From Spirosoma panaciterrae DSM 21099 (GTDB lineage: Bacteria > Bacteroidota > Bacteroidia > Cytophagales > Spirosomataceae), in the NCBI RefSeq assembly GCF_000374025.1, contig NZ_KB893176.1:124001-188000 (forward strand): a DNA stretch of 64,000 nt. Reading direction: 5' to 3'. Under the pieces are notes generated by a model. The model did not search any database. It saw nothing but the letters and a program-made list of their open reading frames with translations, and was not told the origin of the DNA. The position numbers and the translations under genes were made by a program. This document shows positions 1 through 7,786 of the stretch, piece after piece (the first letter of the stretch is position 1; each line of letters begins with the position of its first letter).

Positions 1-149
1 TCGAGCCGAATGGCCTCCGGCACAGTCTGGTCAATGAGTTGGTCGATGGAGTTTACGCCTACTGCTTTGAGCATGTCGGCCTGGGCCGCTTCGGTCTGAC
101 CGTGGTGACGGTCTTCAAATATGTCTGTCTGCTGAAGAGTTAACCTCAT
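1..149 (-). CDS. gcvP: Glycine dehydrogenase (decarboxylating), P protein of the glycine cleavage system; N-terminal fragment
   Basis: This is the first 49 codons of the PLP-dependent P protein, which decarboxylates glycine and loads the aminomethyl group onto the lipoyl H protein in the cytoplasm. Read on the minus strand from the ATG at 147-149, the product carries IFEDRHHG followed by MLKAVGVNSIDQLIDQTVP and then EAIRL, the conserved N-terminal signature of GcvP. The rest of the roughly 960-residue protein lies outside the window. A TAAATTTG promoter element sits 29 nt upstream. The plus-strand reading of the same bases is also open, but it has no family resemblance. Confidence 0.9.
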   Translation of the reverse strand, partial: MRLTLQQTDIFEDRHHGQTEAAQADMLKAVGVNSIDQLIDQTVPEAIRL

Positions 150-177
150 TGAAGGATGGCTTCTGTTATGTATATCG

Positions 178-185
178 CAAATTTA
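178..185 (-). promoter_or_regulatory. Bacteroidota -7 promoter element for gcvP
   Basis: On the minus strand the bases read TAAATTTG, an exact match to the TAnnTTTG element used by the housekeeping sigma factor of Bacteroidota. It lies 29 nt upstream of the gcvP ATG. No clean TTTG -33 box is visible at the usual spacing, so this rests on the -7 match and its position. Confidence 0.45.
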
Positions 186-309
186 CGATAATAAGGTCAG
201 AAAAGCCGTATGGTTGAGTCAATTGTGTAGCGCATAGCGGGCATCTGTTGTTTGCCTAATCGGCGGTAATGCGTTATACTTACAGCTCAACTTCCGATGC
301 ATATGCTCG

Positions 310-2127
310 ATGGCAACGTTCACAGCCGATCTTTTTACTTCCTTTTCCTCTCGCTTATCAACCCAAAACTCTGTTTATACCGCTCGGTCTGCTTCCCATT
401 CCGCTACGTCTCCGTCAACCAATACGACCTCTGAGGCTACTCCCCTGACCGCCATTCACCTTATTCAGTACAGTGTTCTTGCCATCCTACTGGCCATTCC
501 GGTCGTTATCTATTACCTCACCATCTACCAGAATGCCTATAATTTCCCGTATGAGGACGATTTGAACAGCGCCCTTTCGTTCATTGCCGATTATCAGTTT
601 GGCGAACTGAGTTTCTGGGAAAAGCTGAAGCTTATTTTTTCGCAGTACAACGAACACCGCATTGTTTTCGACCGGCTGATTTTTCTGCTTGATTACGCGC
701 TATTTGGTCAACTGAATTTTACCCATCTGATTTTTATCGGCAACATAGCCCCCTTGCTCATCGGTTATCTGTTTATGAAGGTGGTATTTCGGGGGATGCC
801 TCTCAATCAGAAACTTCTTTTTTTGCTGCCTGTCGCCTATTCACTTTTCTCATTTCAGTACTGGGAATTATCGACCTGGAGCATGGCGGCTTTACAGAAT
901 CTGTATGTAATCCCATTCGCGCTGTTTAGCCTGTATAGCCTCTGCAAGCCCGGTCGGAACGCGTTCATACTGGCTGCCGGGGCAGCCGTGCTGGCAACCT
1001 ATACGAGTGGCAATGGTCTGTTTACGTTTATGGCTGGTGTGGGTATCCTGCTCCTGCTGCAAGCCTATCGAAAGCTGGGCCTATGGCTGCTCATTGCCGC
1101 TATCACGATCGGATGCTATTTTATTGGGTATATCCGTCCGCCCTATCACCCGGATATTGCCGACTCGCTATTCAATCATACCGGCAGGGCCATCAGTTAT
1201 TTCTTTACACTCATCGGATCGATGGTAGGGCCTGGCAGGGCAAAAATAGCGTTGCTGTTCGGAGGGCTATCGGTTTTAGTTACGCTGGCGCTGTTAGGCT
1301 ATTTATGGTTCCAGAAGAAACTGGTTGATTATTTACCGTTAGTTGGCTGGATTGCCTTTCTCTATCTCACCTGCCTGTCGCTCATGGCCTCCCGTTCGGG
1401 TATGGGGGTTGAGCAGGCATTTACCCCTCGGTATGGTATTATAGCCGTCATGCTGTTTGCGACCCAAGCCGTGCTGGCCATCGAAACCATACCCCATCGC
1501 TACGGCCGATGGGGTGTTCTGGGCCTCTTCGTACTGGTCAGTGTATTCTTCTATGTATCGGGCAATAATCAGGGGAATCGTCGTCGTCTGGCTGATCGTA
1601 CCCTGCAAATGAAATACAACAGTGCGGTCTACAACGACAAACCGGCGATGGTGTCGTTGCATTGGGGCAATCCGGAAACAGCCAACGTCATTTTCAGCGA
1701 TGTTACGCAAAAAGGCATCTATCAGGTTCCTGACCTTAGGTTCAGTGATTTGAAAAGCCCACTATTGCCCTGCGATGCCACAAAACTGGTTGCGACCAAT
1801 GCCATCACGTATGAGGTAAAACCGTACGTTTCTGGGCAGTTTCTGGTCATTTACCGGGCGTGGGCGCTGCTCAATAAGGAATCTCCGCGCGATCTGTCCG
1901 TTCAGGTTATCGCCCGGTCAGCAACGAACTGCTTTGCCTTTGCAACCTATAAACATACCTGGGATGATGTGGTCGATCATACGTTAGGGGGGCAATATAC
2001 ACAACCCGGATTTTCGTGCGTACTGGACAAAAAAGACCTGAAACCGGGGCATTATGAGTTGTGGCTTTGCCTGACGACTGGCACGACCAGCGCCTACAAG
2101 CCAATTCACCTGACCTTCGATGTTTGA
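310..2127 (+). CDS. Polytopic membrane protein, GT-C glycosyltransferase-like
   Basis: A 605-residue inner-membrane protein. After a Ser/Thr-rich N-terminus of about 45 residues there is a first membrane helix (about 50-72), an extracytoplasmic loop with the acidic pair in YEDDLNSALSF, about ten more hydrophobic helices to near residue 425, and a soluble beta-rich C-terminal part of about 170 residues. One helix, an acidic first loop and many helices is the layout of GT-C lipid-linked sugar transferases. That assignment is inferred from topology and from the fucosyltransferase and GT2 genes that follow. It could equally be a polymerase or ligase-like membrane protein. It is divergent from gcvP and probably starts the plus-strand glycan genes. 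Confidence 0.6.
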   Translation: MATFTADLFTSFSSRLSTQNSVYTARSASHSATSPSTNTTSEATPLTAIHLIQYSVLAILLAIPVVIYYLTIYQNAYNFPYEDDLNSALSFIADYQFGELSFWEKLKLIFSQYNEHRIVFDRLIFLLDYALFGQLNFTHLIFIGNIAPLLIGYLFMKVVFRGMPLNQKLLFLLPVAYSLFSFQYWELSTWSMAALQNLYVIPFALFSLYSLCKPGRNAFILAAGAAVLATYTSGNGLFTFMAGVGILLLLQAYRKLGLWLLIAAITIGCYFIGYIRPPYHPDIADSLFNHTGRAISYFFTLIGSMVGPGRAKIALLFGGLSVLVTLALLGYLWFQKKLVDYLPLVGWIAFLYLTCLSLMASRSGMGVEQAFTPRYGIIAVMLFATQAVLAIETIPHRYGRWGVLGLFVLVSVFFYVSGNNQGNRRRLADRTLQMKYNSAVYNDKPAMVSLHWGNPETANVIFSDVTQKGIYQVPDLRFSDLKSPLLPCDATKLVATNAITYEVKPYVSGQFLVIYRAWALLNKESPRDLSVQVIARSATNCFAFATYKHTWDDVVDHTLGGQYTQPGFSCVLDKKDLKPGHYELWLCLTTGTTSAYKPIHLTFDV

Positions 2128-2190
2128 GTAACGAATGATCTACTTCACTTAGTCCGGTAATTTTATGGCCGAATTATACACCCATCTTGT

Positions 2191-3087
2191 ATGAACAGGC
2201 GCGTTGCTGTCCAACTAAAAGGCGGCCTGGGGAACCAGCTATTTCAGTATGCGTTGGGCAGGAGGTTATCCCTGCAACTGGAGGCCGAACTTCTGTTCGA
2301 TTGTTCAGTTCTGGAAAACCGTATTCCCGTTACCAATTTCACCTTCCGGTCGTTCGATCTGGACATGTTTCGGATAGCCGGCCGGGTAGCGACGCCGTCC
2401 GATCTACCCTTGTTTCCGAAATCCGCATCGATCCGGTCGCCCTGGCCCCATCTGGTCCAGCTAGCGCGATTATGGAAGCAAGGGTATTCGTATGTGTATG
2501 AGCGGGGATTTGCCTATAATCCGAAGATGCTACGCCAACTGTCCGACAGAGTCTATTTGAATGGCTATTGGCAGTCGTACCGTTACTTTGAAGACATAGC
2601 TGCTACCCTTCGCGCCGATTGTTCATTTCCCGATCCTTTGCCCGATTCTGCCGTCGGGCTGGCGGGTCAGATCAACGCTACGAACTCGATTTGCCTGCAT
2701 ATCCGCCGAACAGATTTCCTTCAGGTTCCTCTGCATCAGGTCAGCAACGCAGATTATGTCGGCCGGGCCATTGCTTATATGGCTGAACGGGTAAACGATC
2801 CCCATTTTTTCGTATTCTCGGATGACATTGCCTGGTGTCAAACAAATTTGAGGTTATCCTATCCGGTGGTATTTGTCCCCAACGAACTAGCAGGGCCTAA
2901 GAATAGCCTGCATTTCCGGCTCATGAGGTATTGCAAGCATTTTATTACGGCCAACAGTACTTTTAGTTGGTGGGCCGCCTGGCTCTCAGAGCCGTCAGAT
3001 GGAAAAGTCATAGTCACGCCCCAAACATGGTTCAGCGATTCGCGCTCTATCGACGATCTGATTCCTGCTAACTGGATTCGACTATAA
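2191..3087 (+). CDS. Alpha-1,2-fucosyltransferase family protein (GT11)
   Basis: A 298-residue cytoplasmic glycosyltransferase. The N-terminus has the nucleotide-sugar fold signature LKGGLGNQLFQYALGRRL (about residues 9-26). Then come HIRRTDF (about 169-175), the GDP-fucose binding HxRRxD motif of GT11, and NSTFSWWAAWLS (about 253-264), the C-terminal family signature. The length fits bacterial GT11 enzymes. The expected reaction is transfer of fucose from GDP-fucose to the 2-OH of a galactose or similar acceptor in a surface glycan. It lies between a GT-C-like membrane protein and a GT2 enzyme on the same strand. The acceptor cannot be read from sequence. Confidence 0.9.
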   Translation: MNRRVAVQLKGGLGNQLFQYALGRRLSLQLEAELLFDCSVLENRIPVTNFTFRSFDLDMFRIAGRVATPSDLPLFPKSASIRSPWPHLVQLARLWKQGYSYVYERGFAYNPKMLRQLSDRVYLNGYWQSYRYFEDIAATLRADCSFPDPLPDSAVGLAGQINATNSICLHIRRTDFLQVPLHQVSNADYVGRAIAYMAERVNDPHFFVFSDDIAWCQTNLRLSYPVVFVPNELAGPKNSLHFRLMRYCKHFITANSTFSWWAAWLSEPSDGKVIVTPQTWFSDSRSIDDLIPANWIRL

Positions 3088-3109
3088 GCGCCCTTAACGT
3101 ACCGACTCT

Positions 3110-3940
3110 ATGGAATCCGTTCCCCGTATTTCTGTTGTGATGCCCGTTCATAATGGTGAGCAGTTTCTGGCCGAAGCCATAGCGAGTATTCTGGCACAAA
3201 CGTATACTGATTTTGAATTGCTGATCATCAATGATGGTTCCACCGATTCGTCCGCTGCCATCATCGAGCAATTCATGGCGCAGGACAAACGCATACACCT
3301 TATTACCAACGCAGTAGCACAGGGATTTGGTGGCGAAAAAGCCTGTAATGCCGCCTATCGACTGGCGCGTGGGCAATATATTGCCAAGCTCGATGCCGAC
3401 GACATGGCTCATCCCGAACGTCTGGCCAAACAACTGGCTTTTCTGGACGCCAATCCTGGTATCTTTTTAGTAGGGAGCTGGCTCACCATTATCGATACCC
3501 ACGGGAAGGTCGTTGGCCAACGCCAATACCCCACTCAGCCCGACGTGATTTATCGGCAGTTTTATTACCAGAACTGCATTGGCCACCCGTCGATTATGTT
3601 CCGCAACCACCTCCTGTCCGATGATTTTTATACGCTTCGGTTCGCGGCCTTAAACGATTACTACAGCCATTTCCTGCATCTGGTCCAAGGGCTTCGTATG
3701 GCCAATCTGCCGGAGTATCTGGTTCAGTATCGCGTACACAACAGCAATACGACGTTTTCAGCCATCAAGCGTCAATGGGCAGTCAATATGGATATTAAAC
3801 GAAGCTTTGTGACCGATTTTGGCTACCGCCCACCTCGCCATCACCGGATAGCGATGTCGATGATCACCTTTATTGTCGACCATGCCCCAGCCCGTTGGCT
3901 GGATGTTCTGCTCCGGTTGCGTTCCCGCTACAACTGGTGA
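3110..3940 (+). CDS. Glycosyltransferase family 2 (GT-A fold)
   Basis: A 276-residue inverting glycosyltransferase. The N-terminal nucleotide-binding part reads ISVVMPVHNGEQFL (residues 7-20) and INDGSTDSS (40-48). The metal-binding DXD motif is in KLDADDMAHP, near residue 95. There is no membrane helix, so it is a soluble or peripherally attached cytoplasmic enzyme. It follows the fucosyltransferase by 22 nt and probably shares its transcript. The next gene is convergent and ends 6 nt away. Donor and acceptor are unknown. Confidence 0.88.
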   Translation: MESVPRISVVMPVHNGEQFLAEAIASILAQTYTDFELLIINDGSTDSSAAIIEQFMAQDKRIHLITNAVAQGFGGEKACNAAYRLARGQYIAKLDADDMAHPERLAKQLAFLDANPGIFLVGSWLTIIDTHGKVVGQRQYPTQPDVIYRQFYYQNCIGHPSIMFRNHLLSDDFYTLRFAALNDYYSHFLHLVQGLRMANLPEYLVQYRVHNSNTTFSAIKRQWAVNMDIKRSFVTDFGYRPPRHHRIAMSMITFIVDHAPARWLDVLLRLRSRYNW

Positions 3941-3946
3941 AGAGTT

Positions 3947-4666
3947 TTATGCTTTCTTCCGGAAAATGCACTCGTAATTCAGGGTAAACTCTTTCCGCCG
4001 ATCCAGAAAATCCAGCAATAAAAACAGAAGCCCTATTGAGAAATTGACCGGATAAAATACCAGTGCTCCCAGTGCCGTTCCATACGGGCTACCCAAATGG
4101 TGCTTGAACAGCGTAGGAATCGACCAGGCCAGAAAATGTCCGATCACAATGAATCGACCACCCTGGGGCTTGATTTCAAGTACCTCGAAACCATATTCTG
4201 CCGCATACGCCTTCATGGCATATTGGGTAAAGCGATGGTAATCGTGGGGCACTTCGTGTTCTTCCCAGGTTTGGGGAGCGGTCAGAAATAGCAACCCGCC
4301 CGGCTTCAGAATCCGGCTCATTTCAGCAATAACCCGCTCTGGATAGCGCACATGTTCGAGCATCTGATTGCTCAGTACAAAATCATAGGAGGCATCTTCA
4401 AAGGGCATGTCGTCGGCCGAACAGATGTAATCGATACCTGCTGAATAGGCATGATGGTCGGTGGTGCCGCACCAGTCGGTGCTAACATAGCGGGCATGGC
4501 TGAAATACGGTTTGTACTGACACTCGCCAGCCCCCACATCGACGATACTGGCCCCGGCAGGCACCAGCCTGGCCACGCGCTGAATATAGCGCCGAAGCGA
4601 CCATACGTTATATCCCAGAACGGGGTTCTGAAAAAGAATTCGCTGTAACAAAGCTGTTACATTCAT
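3947..4666 (-). CDS. Class I SAM-dependent methyltransferase
   Basis: A 239-residue methyltransferase. SAM-binding motif I is IVDVGAGECQ (residues 41-50), and the post-I region contains FVLSNQMLEHVRYPERVI, typical of the Methyltransf_11 fold. A hydrophobic stretch near residues 200-225 suggests membrane association, as in methyltransferases acting on lipid-linked glycans. It sits alone on the minus strand inside the glycan locus and is divergent from the FkbM methyltransferase. Methylation of a sugar or lipid intermediate is inferred from context only. Confidence 0.85.
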   Translation of the reverse strand: MNVTALLQRILFQNPVLGYNVWSLRRYIQRVARLVPAGASIVDVGAGECQYKPYFSHARYVSTDWCGTTDHHAYSAGIDYICSADDMPFEDASYDFVLSNQMLEHVRYPERVIAEMSRILKPGGLLFLTAPQTWEEHEVPHDYHRFTQYAMKAYAAEYGFEVLEIKPQGGRFIVIGHFLAWSIPTLFKHHLGSPYGTALGALVFYPVNFSIGLLFLLLDFLDRRKEFTLNYECIFRKKA

Positions 4667-4710
4667 GAGATTACGAACTTTGAATACTGTACAGAAGTAC
4701 TAAATAAAAC

Positions 4711-4718
4711 TACTTTTG
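4711..4718 (+). promoter_or_regulatory. Bacteroidota -7 promoter element for the FkbM gene
   Basis: The bases TACTTTTG match the TAnnTTTG -7 consensus and lie 27 nt before the ATG at 4746. The nearest TTTG upstream (4679-4682) is farther than the usual spacer, so the -33 box is weak. The element overlaps a possible TTG start at 4716, which argues for the downstream ATG as the true start. Confidence 0.4.
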
Positions 4719-4745
4719 GCAGGAACTTTGCAGACACCTACAAAA

Positions 4746-5591
4746 ATGCAGCCATTTATCACCATGTTTAAGCCTTTTTGGGACAGAGTAGTCGTTTTTT
4801 TTAAAGTACCGTTTATTTATCAGAACTACTGGGATGCCTACGCCGACTATTTTCGGCTGGTAAAAAATAAGCAGGTCGTTTATACGCTCCGTTCCGGTGA
4901 AAAATTTCTGGCCCGGGCTGGCAAGTTCGACATTGCCATGCTTACCGAAGTATTAGGCTTCAACGTGTACGAAAAAGCGGAAGATGACATAATTATTCGG
5001 CCCGATGATGTGGTGTATGATGTAGGTGCCTTTATTGGTGATTTTGCCATTTATGCCTCTAGCCGGGCCAAAAAGGTCTATTCGTTCGAACCCAGTCAGT
5101 CGAACTTTAGCCTGCTGGAAAAGAACATCGAATTGAATCGTCGGCGCAATGTGATTGCGGTCGATAAAGGCGTCAACGGAACCGCCGTGACCATCGATCT
5201 GCTGGTACCCGATCTGGCCGAACATTCAAACACCATCGATCCATCGCTGCTGGAAGGCCGGAATATGTCGTATCAGACCCAGACGATTGATTGCCTGGGC
5301 ATAAACGACATCCTCGATGATCCCATGTTTATTTTCCCAACGTTTGTCAAGCTGGATTGCGAAGGGGCCGAGTTCAGTATTATTGATGAAATGAGCGTAG
5401 ATGACCTGAAAAAGATACGCTGCCTCATTATCGAATACCATCTAACGGCTCAGACGCCCGACGAAATGGCAAAATACAAGCGGATGGTGGATAAACTTTC
5501 TGACATCTACTCCATTTCATCGACGCCGGTTGTCAAATCCGCTACGCAGGATATTGGCCTGCTCTACTGCCGCAACAAATTCGTTGATTAA
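4746..5591 (+). CDS. FkbM family methyltransferase
   Basis: A SAM-dependent O-methyltransferase of about 281 residues. The FkbM core is seen in VVYDVGAFIGDFAIYAS, KKVYSFEPSQSNF and, further on, FVKLDCEGAEFSIIDE. Family members methylate sugars or polyketide hydroxyls. I chose the ATG at 4746 because a -7 promoter element covers the in-frame TTG at 4716. The ATG at 4764 is a second option. The gene ends convergently with the GT4 gene and the two stop codons overlap (5588-5591). The substrate is probably a glycan of this locus, by inference. Confidence 0.85.
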   Translation: MQPFITMFKPFWDRVVVFFKVPFIYQNYWDAYADYFRLVKNKQVVYTLRSGEKFLARAGKFDIAMLTEVLGFNVYEKAEDDIIIRPDDVVYDVGAFIGDFAIYASSRAKKVYSFEPSQSNFSLLEKNIELNRRRNVIAVDKGVNGTAVTIDLLVPDLAEHSNTIDPSLLEGRNMSYQTQTIDCLGINDILDDPMFIFPTFVKLDCEGAEFSIIDEMSVDDLKKIRCLIIEYHLTAQTPDEMAKYKRMVDKLSDIYSISSTPVVKSATQDIGLLYCRNKFVD

Positions 5592-6754
5592 GGCGTAACT
5601 TCAGAAGTCTGTGTCAGTTGTTCGATCAGCGTTTGATACTGACTGATAATGGTTGCCCAATTGTAGGTTTTCCGGACAGCCTCCAGCCCCCGACGGGCCA
5701 GTTCGTTCCGTTTTGTATCGTCCTGTAGCAGGTCCGTCAACGACTGGCGCAGCTCGCTGCCAGAACGGTACGTAATCCCGCCCGGAAATTCACTAATTCC
5801 CGCCACATCCAACGCGACAAACGGCAGTCCAAAGGCCATCGCATCGATCAGCATAAGGGGTTGCACATCAACCTGTGACGCCGTTGCAAACAAGGTCGCT
5901 TCCCGATAGGCGGCCGCTACATGATCGCGGCTAATAGCGGTCAGCAGATAGACGGTTTTGTTTAGTAAGTCGCCAGCCTGTTTTTCGAGCTGTTTACTGT
6001 ATTCACTGCTATAACTTCCAATAAAGACCAGGGCCGTATCGGCGGGGCGGGTATCCAGAAAAGCAGCCAGCAAATCGTGCTGCCCTTTCGTCGGGTAATA
6101 ATTCGACACGCATAAAACCATATGCCGGGAAGCGATCTGATACGTTTCGCGGAAGGTCTTGCCATCTGGCAAAGGCGTATTCTGTAGACTCGGCCCGTTC
6201 GGAATAACCGTATAAGCCTGGATTCCCTGCTGCTGAGCCAGGTAATGATCGTAAAACCGAATCTTATCCGCTTTCTGCGTCAGAAAGACCCGATGGTCAA
6301 ATTGAGCCAGCTTGTTGCGAAAAGAAAATCCATATGGCTGAAAAACCAGCCAGCGCAGATAGCCACTCAGGCCGGGCGGACGCCAGGTAAATGACAGGCC
6401 ATGACTAACCACAACCGTTTTGGCGCGTATCTGGGGGAGCACCTCAACCGCCAATTCCAGCGGCCACGACTCCCAGGCATGAAAGAAAATAACATCACCA
6501 TCAAATTCGGTCAGGAATCGGCGGTAAGCGTCAATTTCACCGCGAAAGGGCCGTACCCACACGCCATTGCCCGACACCGCGAATTCGTGAATCCGAAACA
6601 TGGGCCACCGTTCATGAACCCGATTCGCCTGTCGGCTGGTTGCTATTTCGATTTCGTAGCCAGCCTTATGCAAGCCCAGTGCATGCTGATAGGCAACAAA
6701 CGAAACACCATTCTCTTCGGGAGGGAAGGTAAAACTGGCAATCAATACTTTCAT
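5588..6754 (-). CDS. Glycosyltransferase family 4 (GT-B fold)
   Basis: A 388-residue retaining glycosyltransferase. The N-terminus MKVLIASFTFPPEENGVSFV has the glycine-rich acceptor-side loop. The donor half contains VLCVSNYYPTKGQHDLL, then QPLMLIDAMAFGLPFVALD followed by VAGISEF, the EX7E-like donor-binding region of GT4. It is the last gene of a minus-strand operon (7776-9866, 7100-7786, 6759-7103, 5588-6754) and starts only 4 nt after the DUF2304 stop. It probably adds a sugar in the cytoplasm to the same lipid-linked glycan. Confidence 0.9.
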   Translation of the reverse strand: MKVLIASFTFPPEENGVSFVAYQHALGLHKAGYEIEIATSRQANRVHERWPMFRIHEFAVSGNGVWVRPFRGEIDAYRRFLTEFDGDVIFFHAWESWPLELAVEVLPQIRAKTVVVSHGLSFTWRPPGLSGYLRWLVFQPYGFSFRNKLAQFDHRVFLTQKADKIRFYDHYLAQQQGIQAYTVIPNGPSLQNTPLPDGKTFRETYQIASRHMVLCVSNYYPTKGQHDLLAAFLDTRPADTALVFIGSYSSEYSKQLEKQAGDLLNKTVYLLTAISRDHVAAAYREATLFATASQVDVQPLMLIDAMAFGLPFVALDVAGISEFPGGITYRSGSELRQSLTDLLQDDTKRNELARRGLEAVRKTYNWATIISQYQTLIEQLTQTSEVTP

Positions 6755-6758
6755 GGCA

Positions 6759-7103
6759 TCAGTTTAGCTTTTTGCCATCGCGCAGCGCTTCTTTGCGAAT
6801 GATATTCGTAAGGGTTTCGTCGAGTCGCAGTATCCGGCGATACATTGAAATCAGCGCAAAAATGATGACCAGAAACAGTAAATAAAAAATCAGATCGACC
6901 CCACGGCCCACCCCCACCAGCAACGCCAGGTAAACGGTAAGGCTCGGGTACACAATAAAGACGACAGCAGCCGTCAGCCCCAGCATAAACAGAACCCGTA
7001 AATACAGCCGATCCTTGAATACGCGAAGCGAAGCAATGAACAGCAGCCCCAGCAGAACGATCAGCAGGAGCTGAATGGGGGTAAGCAAACCGACAGCGTT
7101 CAT
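6759..7103 (-). CDS. DUF2304 family small membrane protein
   Basis: A 114-residue protein with three hydrophobic helices (about 9-25, 36-62 and 70-90), the motif GRGVDLIFYLLFL, and a charged C-terminal tail rich in Arg and Lys. This is the DUF2304 pattern. Genes of this family usually sit directly after a GT2 polyprenyl-phosphate sugar transferase, as here, where its start overlaps the GT2 stop by 4 bp (7100-7103). By that association it may support or anchor the transferase, or take part in sugar-lipid translocation. No catalytic residues are evident. Confidence 0.85.
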   Translation of the reverse strand: MNAVGLLTPIQLLLIVLLGLLFIASLRVFKDRLYLRVLFMLGLTAAVVFIVYPSLTVYLALLVGVGRGVDLIFYLLFLVIIFALISMYRRILRLDETLTNIIRKEALRDGKKLN

Positions 7104-7786
7104 GAGCGTAAGTAGCGATTGACAAACAGATCGAACAGAATATTCAGCGAATTCGTCCAGGACTGACCTTTGGCTTTGCTGTAGTCGGTATAAGTAATGT
7201 GCGTACTCATTTCGACCACGTTCAGTTTGTGCCGATAGATTTCCGCCAGAATTTCGGTCGCATGAGCCATCCGGTTTTCCTTCAGCCGAATCAGGCCCAG
7301 GCTCCGCCGGTTCATAACCCGGAATCCATTATGGGCATCTGTCAGCCAAAGTCCGGTAATGATCCCGTTGATCAGCGTGGCTACTTTCAGGATCACCTGT
7401 TTAAAGGCGGGCACCGACACACGGTCTTCACGAAGCAGAAACCGGGAGCCTAGTACGACATCCAGTTTTCGGCTTTCCAGTTCGTCGATAAATCGGGGGA
7501 TATCGTTCGGATTATGCTGCCCGTCGGCATCGAAATGCACCACAATATCGGCTCCCTGCTGGTAGGCAAAGGTCATTCCGGTCTGCAACGCTGCCCCCTG
7601 TCCCAGATTGACCGTGTGCCGCAAATAATAAATGGGCAACCCGGCCACTACCTGGCTTGTATTATCGGTCGACGCATCATCGATCAGGACAATTTCGTAA
7701 GGACCCTGCAGGGAGGCTATCGTTTTGCGAATCACGTTGGCCTCATTGTAGGAAGGGATCAGGATAAATACGCGCTTAGAAGTCAT
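7100..7786 (-). CDS. Glycosyltransferase family 2, polyprenyl-phosphate sugar transferase type
   Basis: A GT2 enzyme of about 228 residues. It shows VFILIPSYNEANVI, VLIDDASTDNT, the DXD motif in VHFDADGQHNPNDIP, and VLGSRFL, resembling dolichyl-phosphate mannose synthases. I chose the ATG at 7784-7786. The in-frame TTG at 7804 would overlap the upstream gene by 29 bp, the ATG by only 11 bp. It lacks C-terminal membrane helices, and the DUF2304 partner encoded next could supply the membrane part. The expected role is making a polyprenyl-phosphate-linked sugar for a GT-C transferase. Confidence 0.88.
   Translation of the reverse strand: MTSKRVFILIPSYNEANVIRKTIASLQGPYEIVLIDDASTDNTSQVVAGLPIYYLRHTVNLGQGAALQTGMTFAYQQGADIVVHFDADGQHNPNDIPRFIDELESRKLDVVLGSRFLLREDRVSVPAFKQVILKVATLINGIITGLWLTDAHNGFRVMNRRSLGLIRLKENRMAHATEILAEIYRHKLNVVEMSTHITYTDYSKAKGQSWTNSLNILFDLFVNRYLRS

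Noticed and set aside
3..143. Open plus-strand frame at the window start ending in a TAA
   Set aside because: The minus strand of the same bases encodes the unmistakable N-terminus of GcvP, so the plus frame is a shadow.
4716..4745. TTG start for the FkbM methyltransferase
   Set aside because: It overlaps the TACTTTTG -7 promoter element, so it would lie upstream of the transcript start.
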